From the NCBI GenBank assembly GCA_024638525.1, contig JAHEKB010000021.1, forward strand, positions 1 to 6,425: a stretch of 6,425 nucleotides of DNA, given 5' to 3'. This document shows, one piece after another, positions 1-6,131 of this stretch (position 1 is the first letter of the stretch; every line of letters starts with the position of its first letter). This stretch comes from Bacteroidota bacterium. GTDB taxonomy: Bacteria; Bacteroidota; Bacteroidia; NS11-12g; UBA9320. Made by a program: the position numbers and the translations under genes. A model generated the notes under the pieces. That model searched no databases. It was not told where the DNA came from and saw nothing but the letters and a program-made list of their open reading frames with translations.

Positions 1-261
1 GACTACGAAAAGGCCCATCAGCTAGACCCTGAAGATGCTACTATATTGAATAATTTAGGCTTAGCTGAACAAAAGCTGGGCTATACAGCAAAAGCAAGAC
101 AACAGTTTCAAAAAAGCAACGATTTGATTGGCTTTAAAGAAGAAGGTTTGGACGTTCATGCTGCGGAGGTAGATCTCAGCATGAGGTCCAAGTGGCAAGA
201 AATGAAGAAGATGATGAGCTCTTGGCAAGAATTTAGGAGGTTTCTAAAAGATATATTTTAA
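1..261 (+). CDS. TPR-repeat protein, C-terminal fragment (5' end outside window)
   Basis: The reading frame is open from base 1 to the TAA at 259-261, so this is the last 86 codons of a longer gene whose start lies to the left. The first half reads as the end of one tetratricopeptide repeat (AHQLDPEDA) followed by a second helix pair (ILNNLGLAEQKLG, then TAKARQQFQKS), with the NLG, small-residue and 'A..QF.KS' positions typical of TPRs. TPR proteins are scaffolds for protein-protein contacts, and no enzymatic role can be read from this piece. After the TPR comes an acidic linker and then a basic, aromatic tail in which a 10-residue unit occurs twice in tandem (SKWQEMKKMM, then SSWQEFRRFL, at 187-246), ending KDIF. 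The tail could be an amphipathic helix. It is unlikely to be part of an operon with the next gene, because 104 bases with a GC-rich hairpin separate them. The TPR call is fairly sure; the protein's full identity cannot be told. Confidence 0.75.
   Translation, partial: DYEKAHQLDPEDATILNNLGLAEQKLGYTAKARQQFQKSNDLIGFKEEGLDVHAAEVDLSMRSKWQEMKKMMSSWQEFRRFLKDIF
187..246 (+). repeat. Tandem 30-base (10-codon) repeat in the TPR protein tail
   Basis: Bases 187-216 encode SKWQEMKKMM and bases 217-246 encode SSWQEFRRFL. Serine, WQE, a hydrophobic residue, two basic residues and two hydrophobic residues recur in the same order. At the DNA level only the block TGGCAAGAA is identical. The duplication is therefore old, or the pattern is kept by selection on the protein rather than being a recent slippage product. 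The spacing puts W and the M/F residues on one face of a helix and K/R on another. Confidence 0.55.
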
Positions 262-282
262 GAGCACCATGCAGTGAATTTC

Positions 283-306
283 GGTCGGGGGCTAGCCCAC
301 CCCACC
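283..306. other. GC-rich imperfect hairpin in the intergenic gap
   Basis: The 104-base gap between the TPR gene and the radical SAM gene is AT-rich except for a GC-rich island at about 281-310. Within it, GGG (289-291) and CCC (296-298) flank a CTAG tetraloop. The stem extends, past a bulged A and a small internal loop, through GG/CC and GGT/ACC (283-285 with 304-306). No T-run follows on either strand, so it is not a classical intrinsic terminator. It could be a 3' mRNA structure for the TPR gene or a remnant of a dispersed intergenic repeat. Neither can be decided from one copy. Confidence 0.35.
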
Positions 307-365
307 CTCGTCCAATATAAATCACACTTGCTTTTACTCCTATTTTCGACTACATTATTATCTTC

Positions 366-1430
366 ATGCTTGATAATAATCTTACCAATGACCATATAGT
401 CAAAGGGCGCGGTGCCCAAATCAATACGGACAACCCCTACTCAAAACACAGCATAAACTATGATTTTCCTGAAGATGAGGTGGTCAATGAGTTGACTCAA
501 TTCACGGAGGTTCATCCCAAAAGCATAGTAAACCGAGTGGATAGCCCAGATGTTCCTTCAGACTGGAGCATGAACCCATACCAAGGTTGTGAGCACGGCT
601 GTGTTTACTGCTATGCGCGAATTACTCATGAGTACTGGGGATACAGTGCTGGAACGGATTTCGAACAGAAAATAATGGTCAAGAAGAATGCGGCTCAGCT
701 TCTCAATAAGAGATTGGGATCAAAGAGCTGGGAAGCAAGTCCCATAATGTTGAGTGGCAATACTGACTGCTATCAACCGGCTGAAAGAAAGTTCAAAATC
801 ACACGAAAACTACTGGAGGTCTGCCTAAAACATAAGCACCCTGTAGGAATCATTACTAAAAACGCCTTGGTCCTGAGAGACCTGGATATCATTCGTGAAT
901 TGGCCAAATTAAAACTGATACATGTGCATTTATCCATAACCACATTGGATGAAAAGGTAAGGAGAAGCATGGAACCGCGTACCAGTTCATCAGCCATGCG
1001 TTTAAAAGCTGTTCAAGAATTGAGCGCCGCTGGAGTTCCAGTCAATGTAATGATGGCGCCTATTATTCCTGGCTTAAATAGCGATGAGATTTTTGAACTT
1101 GCCAAGCAAAGCAAGGAATCCGGAGCTATCTGCATGTCTTACACTATGTTGAGATTGAACGGTGCTGTCAGTTTGTTATTTGAGGATTGGATCAGGAAGG
1201 CATTTCCATTGAAAGCAAATAGGGTATTGAATTTGATTGCTTCTTCTCAAGGAGGTCAAGTCAGTAATCACAAGTTTGGAGAGAGAATGAAAGGCAAAGG
1301 TGTAATAGCAGAGTCCATATCTCAACAGATCAAACTAGGGCGGAAAAAATTTGGACTGAATACCAAAATGCCACCCTTCGACCTCAGCTTATATAAATCG
1401 GATAGACACGCTCAATTGAATTTATTTTAA
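366..1430 (+). CDS. PA0069-family / SPL-like radical SAM protein
   Basis: This 354-residue protein belongs to the radical SAM superfamily, in the group often named PA0069 family and related to the spore photoproduct lyase type (COG1533). The cluster motif C-x3-C-x2-C lies at residues 75-82 within NPYQGCEHGCVYCYAR and should bind the [4Fe-4S] cluster that cleaves S-adenosylmethionine. Further family landmarks are SGNTDCYQPAE (130-140), GIITKN (161-166), HLSITTLDE (188-196), EPRTSSS (203-209) and VNVMMAPIIPGLN (226-238), which follow the strand order of a partial TIM barrel. The substrate of this family is not established as far as I know, so a DNA-repair role is only suggested by kinship. The ATG at 366 is the first possible start: an in-frame TAA lies at 318-320 with no start codon between. 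No Shine-Dalgarno is visible. The protein ends in QLNLF, close to the beta-clamp-binding motif. The next gene begins 12 bases after its stop. Family call is strong, function open. Confidence 0.9.
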   Translation: MLDNNLTNDHIVKGRGAQINTDNPYSKHSINYDFPEDEVVNELTQFTEVHPKSIVNRVDSPDVPSDWSMNPYQGCEHGCVYCYARITHEYWGYSAGTDFEQKIMVKKNAAQLLNKRLGSKSWEASPIMLSGNTDCYQPAERKFKITRKLLEVCLKHKHPVGIITKNALVLRDLDIIRELAKLKLIHVHLSITTLDEKVRRSMEPRTSSSAMRLKAVQELSAAGVPVNVMMAPIIPGLNSDEIFELAKQSKESGAICMSYTMLRLNGAVSLLFEDWIRKAFPLKANRVLNLIASSQGGQVSNHKFGERMKGKGVIAESISQQIKLGRKKFGLNTKMPPFDLSLYKSDRHAQLNLF

Positions 1431-1442
1431 TAGCTCAAAGAC

Positions 1443-1649
1443 ATGAGGGAGCTTCGTCTTGTGATTGGTTCATGTCTTCAATGTGGCAAAGGCCTCAAAG
1501 GCCGATCTGACAAAAAGTACTGCAACTACAAATGCAGAAGTGCATTCAACAATAAAAAATACAAGGAGCAAAAAAAATCCGAAATCTTTGTATTGTCTGG
1601 TTCGGATTCAGAATTTCTCCTTAGCCCTCATTCTTCCATTGAAATATAA
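1443..1649 (+). CDS. Small Cys4 zinc-ribbon protein, apparently shortened
   Basis: A 68-residue protein with a clear treble-clef/zinc-ribbon signature: C11-x2-C14, then C27-x3-C31, with GRSDKKYC and CRSAFNNK between and after the ligands. The 'GRSDKKxC...CRxAxNN' pattern is one I associate with small zinc-ribbon proteins common in Bacteroidota. As I recall those usually run past 100 residues, with a conserved second half. Here the ribbon ends near residue 43 and the remaining 25 residues (serine-rich, ending HSSIEI) show no recognisable motif, so the gene may be a truncated or remodelled copy. It begins 12 bases after the radical SAM stop and is probably co-transcribed with it. The role is unknown; zinc ribbons of this size may bind nucleic acid or protein. 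An overlapping frame starting at 1465 lacks the cysteine pattern and is a shadow. Confidence 0.7.
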   Translation: MRELRLVIGSCLQCGKGLKGRSDKKYCNYKCRSAFNNKKYKEQKKSEIFVLSGSDSEFLLSPHSSIEI

Positions 1650-1672
1650 TTACTTTGCATGAAAGCAGAGAA

Positions 1673-2506
1673 GTGAAGGAGTTTCTTGATTATACAATCA
1701 TGGAGTACGGAGAAAAAGGCGGCTTAACAGTTAGCGCGGTTCTCTTGATTTTAGTATACCTGATAGCCATATGGATTGTTTTTAGGTGGGTTAAACGTTT
1801 GACCAGGCTTTCGGTGAAAAGCGGAAGACTACAACAGGGCCAATATTTTGCTATTGTTCAAATAAGCAAATACATCCTGGTTGTAATTTTCATACTGTTG
1901 GCGCTCATAGCATTAAAGGTCAATTACACCTACTTTTTGGCGCTTACTCCTTTATTGGTGGGTTTAGGTCTTGGCTTGCAACAAGTTTTTAACGACCTTT
2001 TTTCGGGACTTATATTACTTATTGAACCCAGCATTAGGGTGAATGATATTGTAGAAGTAGATGGGATTATTGCTCGCGTAAAAGAATTAGGTCTGCGTAC
2101 GTCTAAAGTTGAAAGTAGAGAGGGTATTGTACTGATCATTCCCAACCACAAGTTAGTGAGTGAAAAATTGATCAACTGGTCAAGCAATCAGCCCATCACC
2201 CGCTTTTCAGTTAAAGTAGGGGTATCTTACGGTTCCGATGTGGAATTGGTCAAAAAAATACTGATAGAAACAGCCTGGAAGCATCAGAGAATTAAAACCA
2301 ACCCCTCTCCTTTTGTGCGCTTCACAGATTTTGGAGAATCGAGTCTGGACTTTGAATTGATGTTCTGGTCCAATTATCTATTTCCGATAGAGGATGTGAA
2401 ATCTGAACTCAGGTTTATCATCGAACAGGAATTCAGAAACAACGGCGTTATCATTCCATTCCCTCAGAGAGATTTACATATTAAATCCGATCACAGGCCA
2501 AAGTAA
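1673..2506 (+). CDS. MscS-family small-conductance mechanosensitive ion channel
   Basis: A short MscS-type channel of the inner membrane that should open under membrane tension and let solutes out during hypo-osmotic shock. Numbered from the GTG at 1673 (277 residues), three hydrophobic segments are seen at about 18-38, 60-82 and 88-120. The third is the glycine-rich pore helix (VGLGLGLQQVFNDLFSG) running into the conserved IRVNDIVEVDG start of the beta domain. IIPNHKLVSEKLINWS, SYGSDVELVKKIL and the C-terminal IIPFPQRDLHI are standard landmarks of the cytoplasmic cage. The length fits minimal three-helix members. The start is uncertain. TTG at 1655 gives 283 residues but lies inside a TTTG promoter-like motif. 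GTG at 1673 is preceded by purine-rich AGAGAA and keeps KEFLDYTIMEYG, which looks like the family N-terminus. ATG at 1700 is the conservative alternative. It is convergent with the atp operon, with 54 bases between stops. Confidence 0.88.
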   Translation: MKEFLDYTIMEYGEKGGLTVSAVLLILVYLIAIWIVFRWVKRLTRLSVKSGRLQQGQYFAIVQISKYILVVIFILLALIALKVNYTYFLALTPLLVGLGLGLQQVFNDLFSGLILLIEPSIRVNDIVEVDGIIARVKELGLRTSKVESREGIVLIIPNHKLVSEKLINWSSNQPITRFSVKVGVSYGSDVELVKKILIETAWKHQRIKTNPSPFVRFTDFGESSLDFELMFWSNYLFPIEDVKSELRFIIEQEFRNNGVIIPFPQRDLHIKSDHRPK

Positions 2507-2513
2507 CACGCAT

Positions 2514-2540
2514 AAAAAAGGGCCGATAAATCAACCCTTT
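2514..2540 (-). terminator. Intrinsic terminator of the atp operon
   Basis: Read on the minus strand, 21 bases after the atpG stop, the sequence gives the arm AAAGGGTTGAT, then TT, then the arm ATCGGCCCTTT, continuing into a run of six T (2519-2514). All 11 positions pair if two U.G wobbles are allowed, though the innermost T-A pair would probably open to a four-base loop. On the plus strand the two wobble positions become C/A mismatches and no T-run follows. The structure is therefore directional and serves atpG rather than the convergent channel gene. Confidence 0.8.
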
Positions 2541-2560
2541 AAATAGAACAAATTTCAGTT

Positions 2561-3445
2561 TTATCCTTCCAATGCTGCTGCACCTCCAACAATCTCTAGG
2601 ATTTCTTTGGTAATGGCAGCTTGTCGGGCTTGGTTGTATTGCAGTTTCAAGCCATCTAGAATTTCGCCTGCATTTTCCGTAGCACTATCCATGGCGACCA
2701 TTCTGGCACCGTGTTCAGAGGCGTGGGAGTCTAACATGCTTCTATAAAGTTGAGTTTTTACTGCCCTCGGAATCAAGTCAAACAAAATCTCAGCCTTTGA
2801 AGGTTCAAAAGAGAAATCAGCTTGAAGTCCACCGCTCACTTTGTCATCCTCAAAATTCGCTAGCTGTACCGGCAGAACTTTTTCTGTCGTAATAATTTGC
2901 GTTGCGGCATTCTTAAATTTATTGTAGATAACACAAACCTCGTCGTATTGACCTTCCAAGAACTTACTGATCACTTCAGAGCCGAGTTCAAACGCAGCTT
3001 CTGAATTCAGGTCAGAAAAAATATCCATATGATCGGTGTCCATAGACAATTCCGAACGCTTAAAGTATTCGTAGGCTTTCTTTCCCAAGAACTTGCATTC
3101 AAGCTCTACTCCATCTCCATACCGGCTTTCCATGACCTGCTTAAGCTCCTTGATCACATTTGAATTAAAAGCTCCACAAAGTCCTCTATCACTTGAGATG
3201 ACAATAACTAAAGCTTTCTTAACATCTCTGTGCTTAAAGTAAGCCTGCAAGCTTTGCTCATCCTTAGCACTATCTGCCAAGTTTTGTAGAATTCCATTCA
3301 GTTTATCCGCATATGGACGCATTTGCGTTATGGCCATTTGTGCCTTTCTCAACTTAGTTGCAGAAACCAGCTTCATCGCTTTGGTAATCTGCTGAGTTGA
3401 GATGGTTGAGGATATTCTTGAACGTACTTCTTTTAAGTTCGCCAT
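2561..3445 (-). CDS. atpG: F-type ATP synthase gamma subunit
   Basis: This is the central rotor shaft of F1, turning inside the alpha3beta3 head and coupling c-ring rotation to ATP synthesis. The 294-residue length is close to that of bacterial gamma subunits. The N-terminal helix carries the family pattern (residues 1-35, with RSRISSTISTQQITKAMKLV and SATKLRKAQ). The Rossmann-like middle domain has ISSDRGLCGAFNSN at 83-96. The C-terminal helix has MVAMDSATENAGEIL (249-263) and the QARQAAITKEILEIVGGAAAL end (272-292), which forms the coiled-coil shaft with the N-terminus. No insertion carrying a plant-type regulatory cysteine pair is visible. The ATG lies 3 bases after the atpA TAA, with no Shine-Dalgarno, so translation is probably coupled to atpA. 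It is the last gene of the operon here: a terminator follows instead of atpD and atpC. Confidence 0.98.
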   Translation of the reverse strand: MANLKEVRSRISSTISTQQITKAMKLVSATKLRKAQMAITQMRPYADKLNGILQNLADSAKDEQSLQAYFKHRDVKKALVIVISSDRGLCGAFNSNVIKELKQVMESRYGDGVELECKFLGKKAYEYFKRSELSMDTDHMDIFSDLNSEAAFELGSEVISKFLEGQYDEVCVIYNKFKNAATQIITTEKVLPVQLANFEDDKVSGGLQADFSFEPSKAEILFDLIPRAVKTQLYRSMLDSHASEHGARMVAMDSATENAGEILDGLKLQYNQARQAAITKEILEIVGGAAALEG

Positions 3446-3448
3446 GGC

Positions 3449-5029
3449 TTATGCTTTGTAGTTCTTGGACAATTCTGCCCCAACTTTCTCAATGGTTCCA
3501 GTTATTTCATCGTTCAAAGTTCCAATTGACAAGGCATCAAGTACATCTTTGTGATCAGTATTCATCTTCATAATGAATTCTTCTTCGAACTTCTTAACTT
3601 GATTGACGGGTACATCTTTAAGTAGGCCTTTGGTTCCCAAGTATATTATAGCAACTTGCTGTCCAACGGTCATCGGGGAATACTGTGCTTGTTTCAAGAC
3701 CTCCACGTTTCTCGCACCTTTATCCAAGACGGCTTTGGTTGCGGCATCCAGATCAGATCCAAATTTTGCAAAAGCTTCAAGTTCTCTGTATTGCGCCTGA
3801 TCCAATTTCAAGGTACCGGCTGTTTTCTTCATACTCTTTACCTGAGCAGAACCTCCTACCCTTGATACTGAGATACCAACATTGATTGCTGGACGAATTC
3901 CAGATAAGAAGAGATCGGATTCCAAAAAGATCTGACCATCGGTGATGGAGATCACATTGGTTGGAATATAAGCAGAAACATCACCTGCCTGAGTTTCGAT
4001 AATTGGGAGTGCCGTTAGAGATCCACCACCTTTAACCTTGTCTTTCAAAGAATCAGGTAGATCATTCATACCCTTTGCAATTTCATCCGAGCTCGTAACC
4101 TTGGCGGCACGCTCAAGAAGACGTGAGTGAAGATAAAACACATCTCCAGGATAAGCTTCCCTTCCCGGAGGTCTTCTCAAAAGAAGCGATACCTCGCGAT
4201 AGGCCACAGCTTGTTTTGATAGATCATCAAATACGATTAGGGCTGGTCTTCCGGTATCTCGGAAGAATTCCCCAATTGCAGCTCCTGCCATTGGAGCATA
4301 GAATTGCATTGGAGCAGGATCCGCTGCAGATGAAGATACTACAGTAGTGTAAGCCATCGCACCTTTTTGCTCCAGGGCATTGACCACCTGCTTTACCGTT
4401 GAAGATTTTTGCCCACATGCGACATAGATGCAATAAACGGGCTCTCCTTTATCATAAAATTCTTTCTGATTGATGATGGTGTCAATGGCTACGGCAGTTT
4501 TACCAGTTTGGCGATCACCAATGATCAACTCACGCTGTCCTCTACCAACAGGAATCATCGCATCTACTGCTTTCAATCCAGTTTGAAGAGGCTCGGATAC
4601 CGGTTCACGGAAAATTACACCCGGAGCTTTGCGTTCCAAGGGCATTTCAAAGGTTTCCCCTTTAATTTCTCCTTTACCATCAAGAGGGTTACCAAGTGTA
4701 TCAACAACCCTTCCCAACATTCCTTCACCTACTTTAATAGACGCAATTCTGTTGGTTCTCTTTACCGTATCACCTTCTTTGATGTTGGCGCTGCTACCCA
4801 AAAGTACCGCTCCTACATTATCTTCTTCGAGGTTAAGTACGATGGCCTGAACGCCATTGTCAAATTCAATAAGCTCTCCCGATTTAACTTGAGTTAAACC
4901 GTAGATACGAGCAATACCATCACCCACTTGGAGCACGGTACCTACTTCTTCCAGCTGAGCATCGGTTTTAACACCTGCCAATTGCTCCTTAATGATACTG
5001 GAAACTTCATCTGGTCTTATTTGAGCCAT
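3449..5029 (-). CDS. atpA: F-type ATP synthase alpha subunit
   Basis: The non-catalytic nucleotide-binding subunit of F1, alternating with beta in the head. The 526 residues show the beta-barrel domain (about 25-95), the Walker A P-loop GDRQTGKT (171-178), a Walker B-like strand ALIVFDDL (263-270) and the family signature PAINVGISVS (380-389). The following SRVGG contributes the arginine (R390) that reaches into the catalytic site of the neighbouring beta subunit. The helical C-terminal domain follows to residue 526. The protein is somewhat longer than the E. coli subunit (513), partly because of a longer loop between LLERAAK and GGGSLTALP (about 312-336). The start follows the atpH stop after 8 bases (TAAGAGAC on the coding strand), with at most a weak purine-rich ribosome site. 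All nucleotide-site motifs are intact. Confidence 0.98.
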   Translation of the reverse strand: MAQIRPDEVSSIIKEQLAGVKTDAQLEEVGTVLQVGDGIARIYGLTQVKSGELIEFDNGVQAIVLNLEEDNVGAVLLGSSANIKEGDTVKRTNRIASIKVGEGMLGRVVDTLGNPLDGKGEIKGETFEMPLERKAPGVIFREPVSEPLQTGLKAVDAMIPVGRGQRELIIGDRQTGKTAVAIDTIINQKEFYDKGEPVYCIYVACGQKSSTVKQVVNALEQKGAMAYTTVVSSSAADPAPMQFYAPMAGAAIGEFFRDTGRPALIVFDDLSKQAVAYREVSLLLRRPPGREAYPGDVFYLHSRLLERAAKVTSSDEIAKGMNDLPDSLKDKVKGGGSLTALPIIETQAGDVSAYIPTNVISITDGQIFLESDLFLSGIRPAINVGISVSRVGGSAQVKSMKKTAGTLKLDQAQYRELEAFAKFGSDLDAATKAVLDKGARNVEVLKQAQYSPMTVGQQVAIIYLGTKGLLKDVPVNQVKKFEEEFIMKMNTDHKDVLDALSIGTLNDEITGTIEKVGAELSKNYKA

Positions 5030-5037
5030 GTCTCTTA

Positions 5038-5577
5038 TTAATTAAGTATTAATTCTTTTCTAATTTCTCTCAATTCCTTGGCGACACTCATGTCAAGAAG
5101 TCTGTCTTCATGTTTGATTATCATACCGCCAATAATATTCGGTTCAATCTCATTGGTCAATTCCAATTCTGATGAACCGATCATTCCTTTTACATATACC
5201 TTAACCCTTTCCAGCGTTTCTGGTGAGAGGGGTATAGCTGAGACCACCGTAGCTCGGGAGATCCCTTTCATCGCATCGTAAGTAGATATGAATTGCTCCG
5301 CAACTAGAGGCAATTCTGCTTCCCTTTTCTTCTCAACCAAAAACTGAATAAAATTCAAACTTGTCGCACTGCATTCGGCAAATATTGCATTGAGTGCAGA
5401 CTTTTTGTCTTTGGTGTTGACAATTGGGTTTCTGAGCAAATTGCTCAATTCTTTTGAACTCTTACAGATCTCAACTACTACATCCATATCACCTTTCACA
5501 TCATCCACCACGCCATTTTGGGTAGCTAGATCTATCAAGCTTTTGGAATATCTTGCTGCTATTCTGCTAGATGCCAT
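5038..5577 (-). CDS. atpH: F-type ATP synthase delta subunit (OSCP)
   Basis: The peripheral-stalk subunit that sits on top of the alpha3beta3 head and ties it to the b dimer, keeping the head from turning with the rotor. At 179 residues it has the usual length. The N-terminal helical bundle begins with SSRIAARYSKSLIDLA (3-18), a conserved pattern in the family, with LRNPIVNTKDKKSAL at 48-62. The C-terminal domain carries the family signature around NEIEPNIIGGMIIKHEDRLL (142-161), followed by SVAKELREIRKEL. The ATG starts a single base after the TAA of atpF, which predicts translational coupling, and no Shine-Dalgarno is visible. The sequence diverges from model-organism proteins more than alpha or gamma do, as is usual for delta; the identification rests on both the signature and the gene order. 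Confidence 0.96.
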   Translation of the reverse strand: MASSRIAARYSKSLIDLATQNGVVDDVKGDMDVVVEICKSSKELSNLLRNPIVNTKDKKSALNAIFAECSATSLNFIQFLVEKKREAELPLVAEQFISTYDAMKGISRATVVSAIPLSPETLERVKVYVKGMIGSSELELTNEIEPNIIGGMIIKHEDRLLDMSVAKELREIRKELILN

Positions 5578-5578
5578 T

Positions 5579-6073
5579 TTAGTTCAGTTGAGCTTTCTTT
5601 AAATGTTCTTCGACCAAGGCTTCTTGTTTATCCTTTTCGTCTAGTTCCTTTTTGATCACTTTCTCAGCAATATCTAAGGACAATGCAGCCACTTGCTTCT
5701 TGATATCAGAAAGAGCATTCGCTTTTTCTTTTTCAATTTCCGTTCTGGCTGAGCTGATCATTCTGTCGCTTTCTTCATTCGCAGTCTGCTTGGCGTCAGA
5801 GATCATTTTCTCCTTCATCTCGCGTGCCTCTTTGAGAATCTTTTCCCTTTCAGTCCTTGCCTCAGCTAACAATTTCTCATTGTCAGACTTCAACTGACTC
5901 ATCTGAGCTTTAGCCTCTTCAGCTGACTTAAGTGATTTGTCAATAAACTCCTCACGGTCTTTCAGGGATTTTAGAATGGGTGGCCAAACAAATTTTGCCA
6001 AGATGAACAAGAACACCAAAAAGGTGAGTGTCATCCAAAACAATAGGCCAATATCTGGTTTAACTAATTCCAT
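5579..6073 (-). CDS. atpF: F-type ATP synthase b subunit
   Basis: The membrane-anchored stator subunit that links subunit a in the membrane to delta and alpha on F1. The 164 residues hold one N-terminal membrane helix (about 9-29, GLLFWMTLTFLVFLFILAKF). A tryptophan-proline turn (VWPPILKSLKDRE, 29-41) leads into a long, highly charged Lys/Glu/Ala-rich coiled coil (about 40-145). The C-terminus (AALSLDIAEKVIKKELDEKD) resembles the delta-binding end of other b subunits. Only one b-type gene is present between atpE and atpH, so the stator is expected to be a homodimer rather than a b/b' pair. The start at 6073 is 15 bases after a strong hairpin and has an A/T-rich leader (CATTTGAATT) with no Shine-Dalgarno. 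Confidence 0.96.
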   Translation of the reverse strand: MELVKPDIGLLFWMTLTFLVFLFILAKFVWPPILKSLKDREEFIDKSLKSAEEAKAQMSQLKSDNEKLLAEARTEREKILKEAREMKEKMISDAKQTANEESDRMISSARTEIEKEKANALSDIKKQVAALSLDIAEKVIKKELDEKDKQEALVEEHLKKAQLN

Positions 6074-6088
6074 AATTCAAATGTTAAA

Positions 6089-6115
6089 GGCTGAACCCGT
6101 TTGTCGGGTTCAGCC
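6089..6115 (-). promoter_or_regulatory. Perfect intercistronic hairpin between atpE and atpF
   Basis: Two 11-base arms, GGCTGAACCCG (6089-6099) and CGGGTTCAGCC (6105-6115), pair perfectly around a 5-base loop. On the coding (minus) strand the structure begins 16 bases after the atpE stop and ends 15 bases before the atpF ATG. Its 3' side is followed by TTTAACATTT, only a broken T-run. It is therefore better read as an attenuator, RNase barrier or 3'-end stabiliser than as a full terminator. It is placed where a cell would raise c-subunit output relative to b, delta, alpha and gamma. That role is inferred. Confidence 0.7.
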
Positions 6116-6131
6116 GTAAACTCTATATCTC

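Noticed and set aside
46..261. Complete small gene starting with TTG at 46
   Set aside because: The frame is open through base 1 and the TPR pattern begins upstream of 46, so this is the end of a longer gene rather than a 71-residue protein.
283..306. Rho-independent terminator for the TPR gene
   Set aside because: A GC-rich stem is present but no T-run follows on the plus strand (next bases CTCGTCC), so it was recorded only as a hairpin of unknown role.
341..348. TATTTTCG as a -7 promoter element for the radical SAM gene
   Set aside because: One mismatch to TAnnTTTG, but no TTG/TTTG at the right distance upstream, and such AT-rich matches are expected by chance here.
1465..1662. 65-codon frame overlapping the zinc-ribbon gene
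   Set aside because: It is the shifted frame of the same DNA and lacks the C-x2-C / C-x3-C pattern. I also checked it as a possible frameshifted second half of the zinc-ribbon protein and saw nothing family-like.
4409..4897. 162-codon open frame on the plus strand inside atpA
   Set aside because: It is antisense to a strongly conserved gene, its product has no recognisable domain, and the composition follows from the complementary atpA codons. It is a shadow frame.
6105..6115. Full terminator ending transcription after atpE
   Set aside because: The T-run after the stem is broken and the essential genes atpF to atpG follow with no evident promoter of their own, so complete termination here is unlikely.
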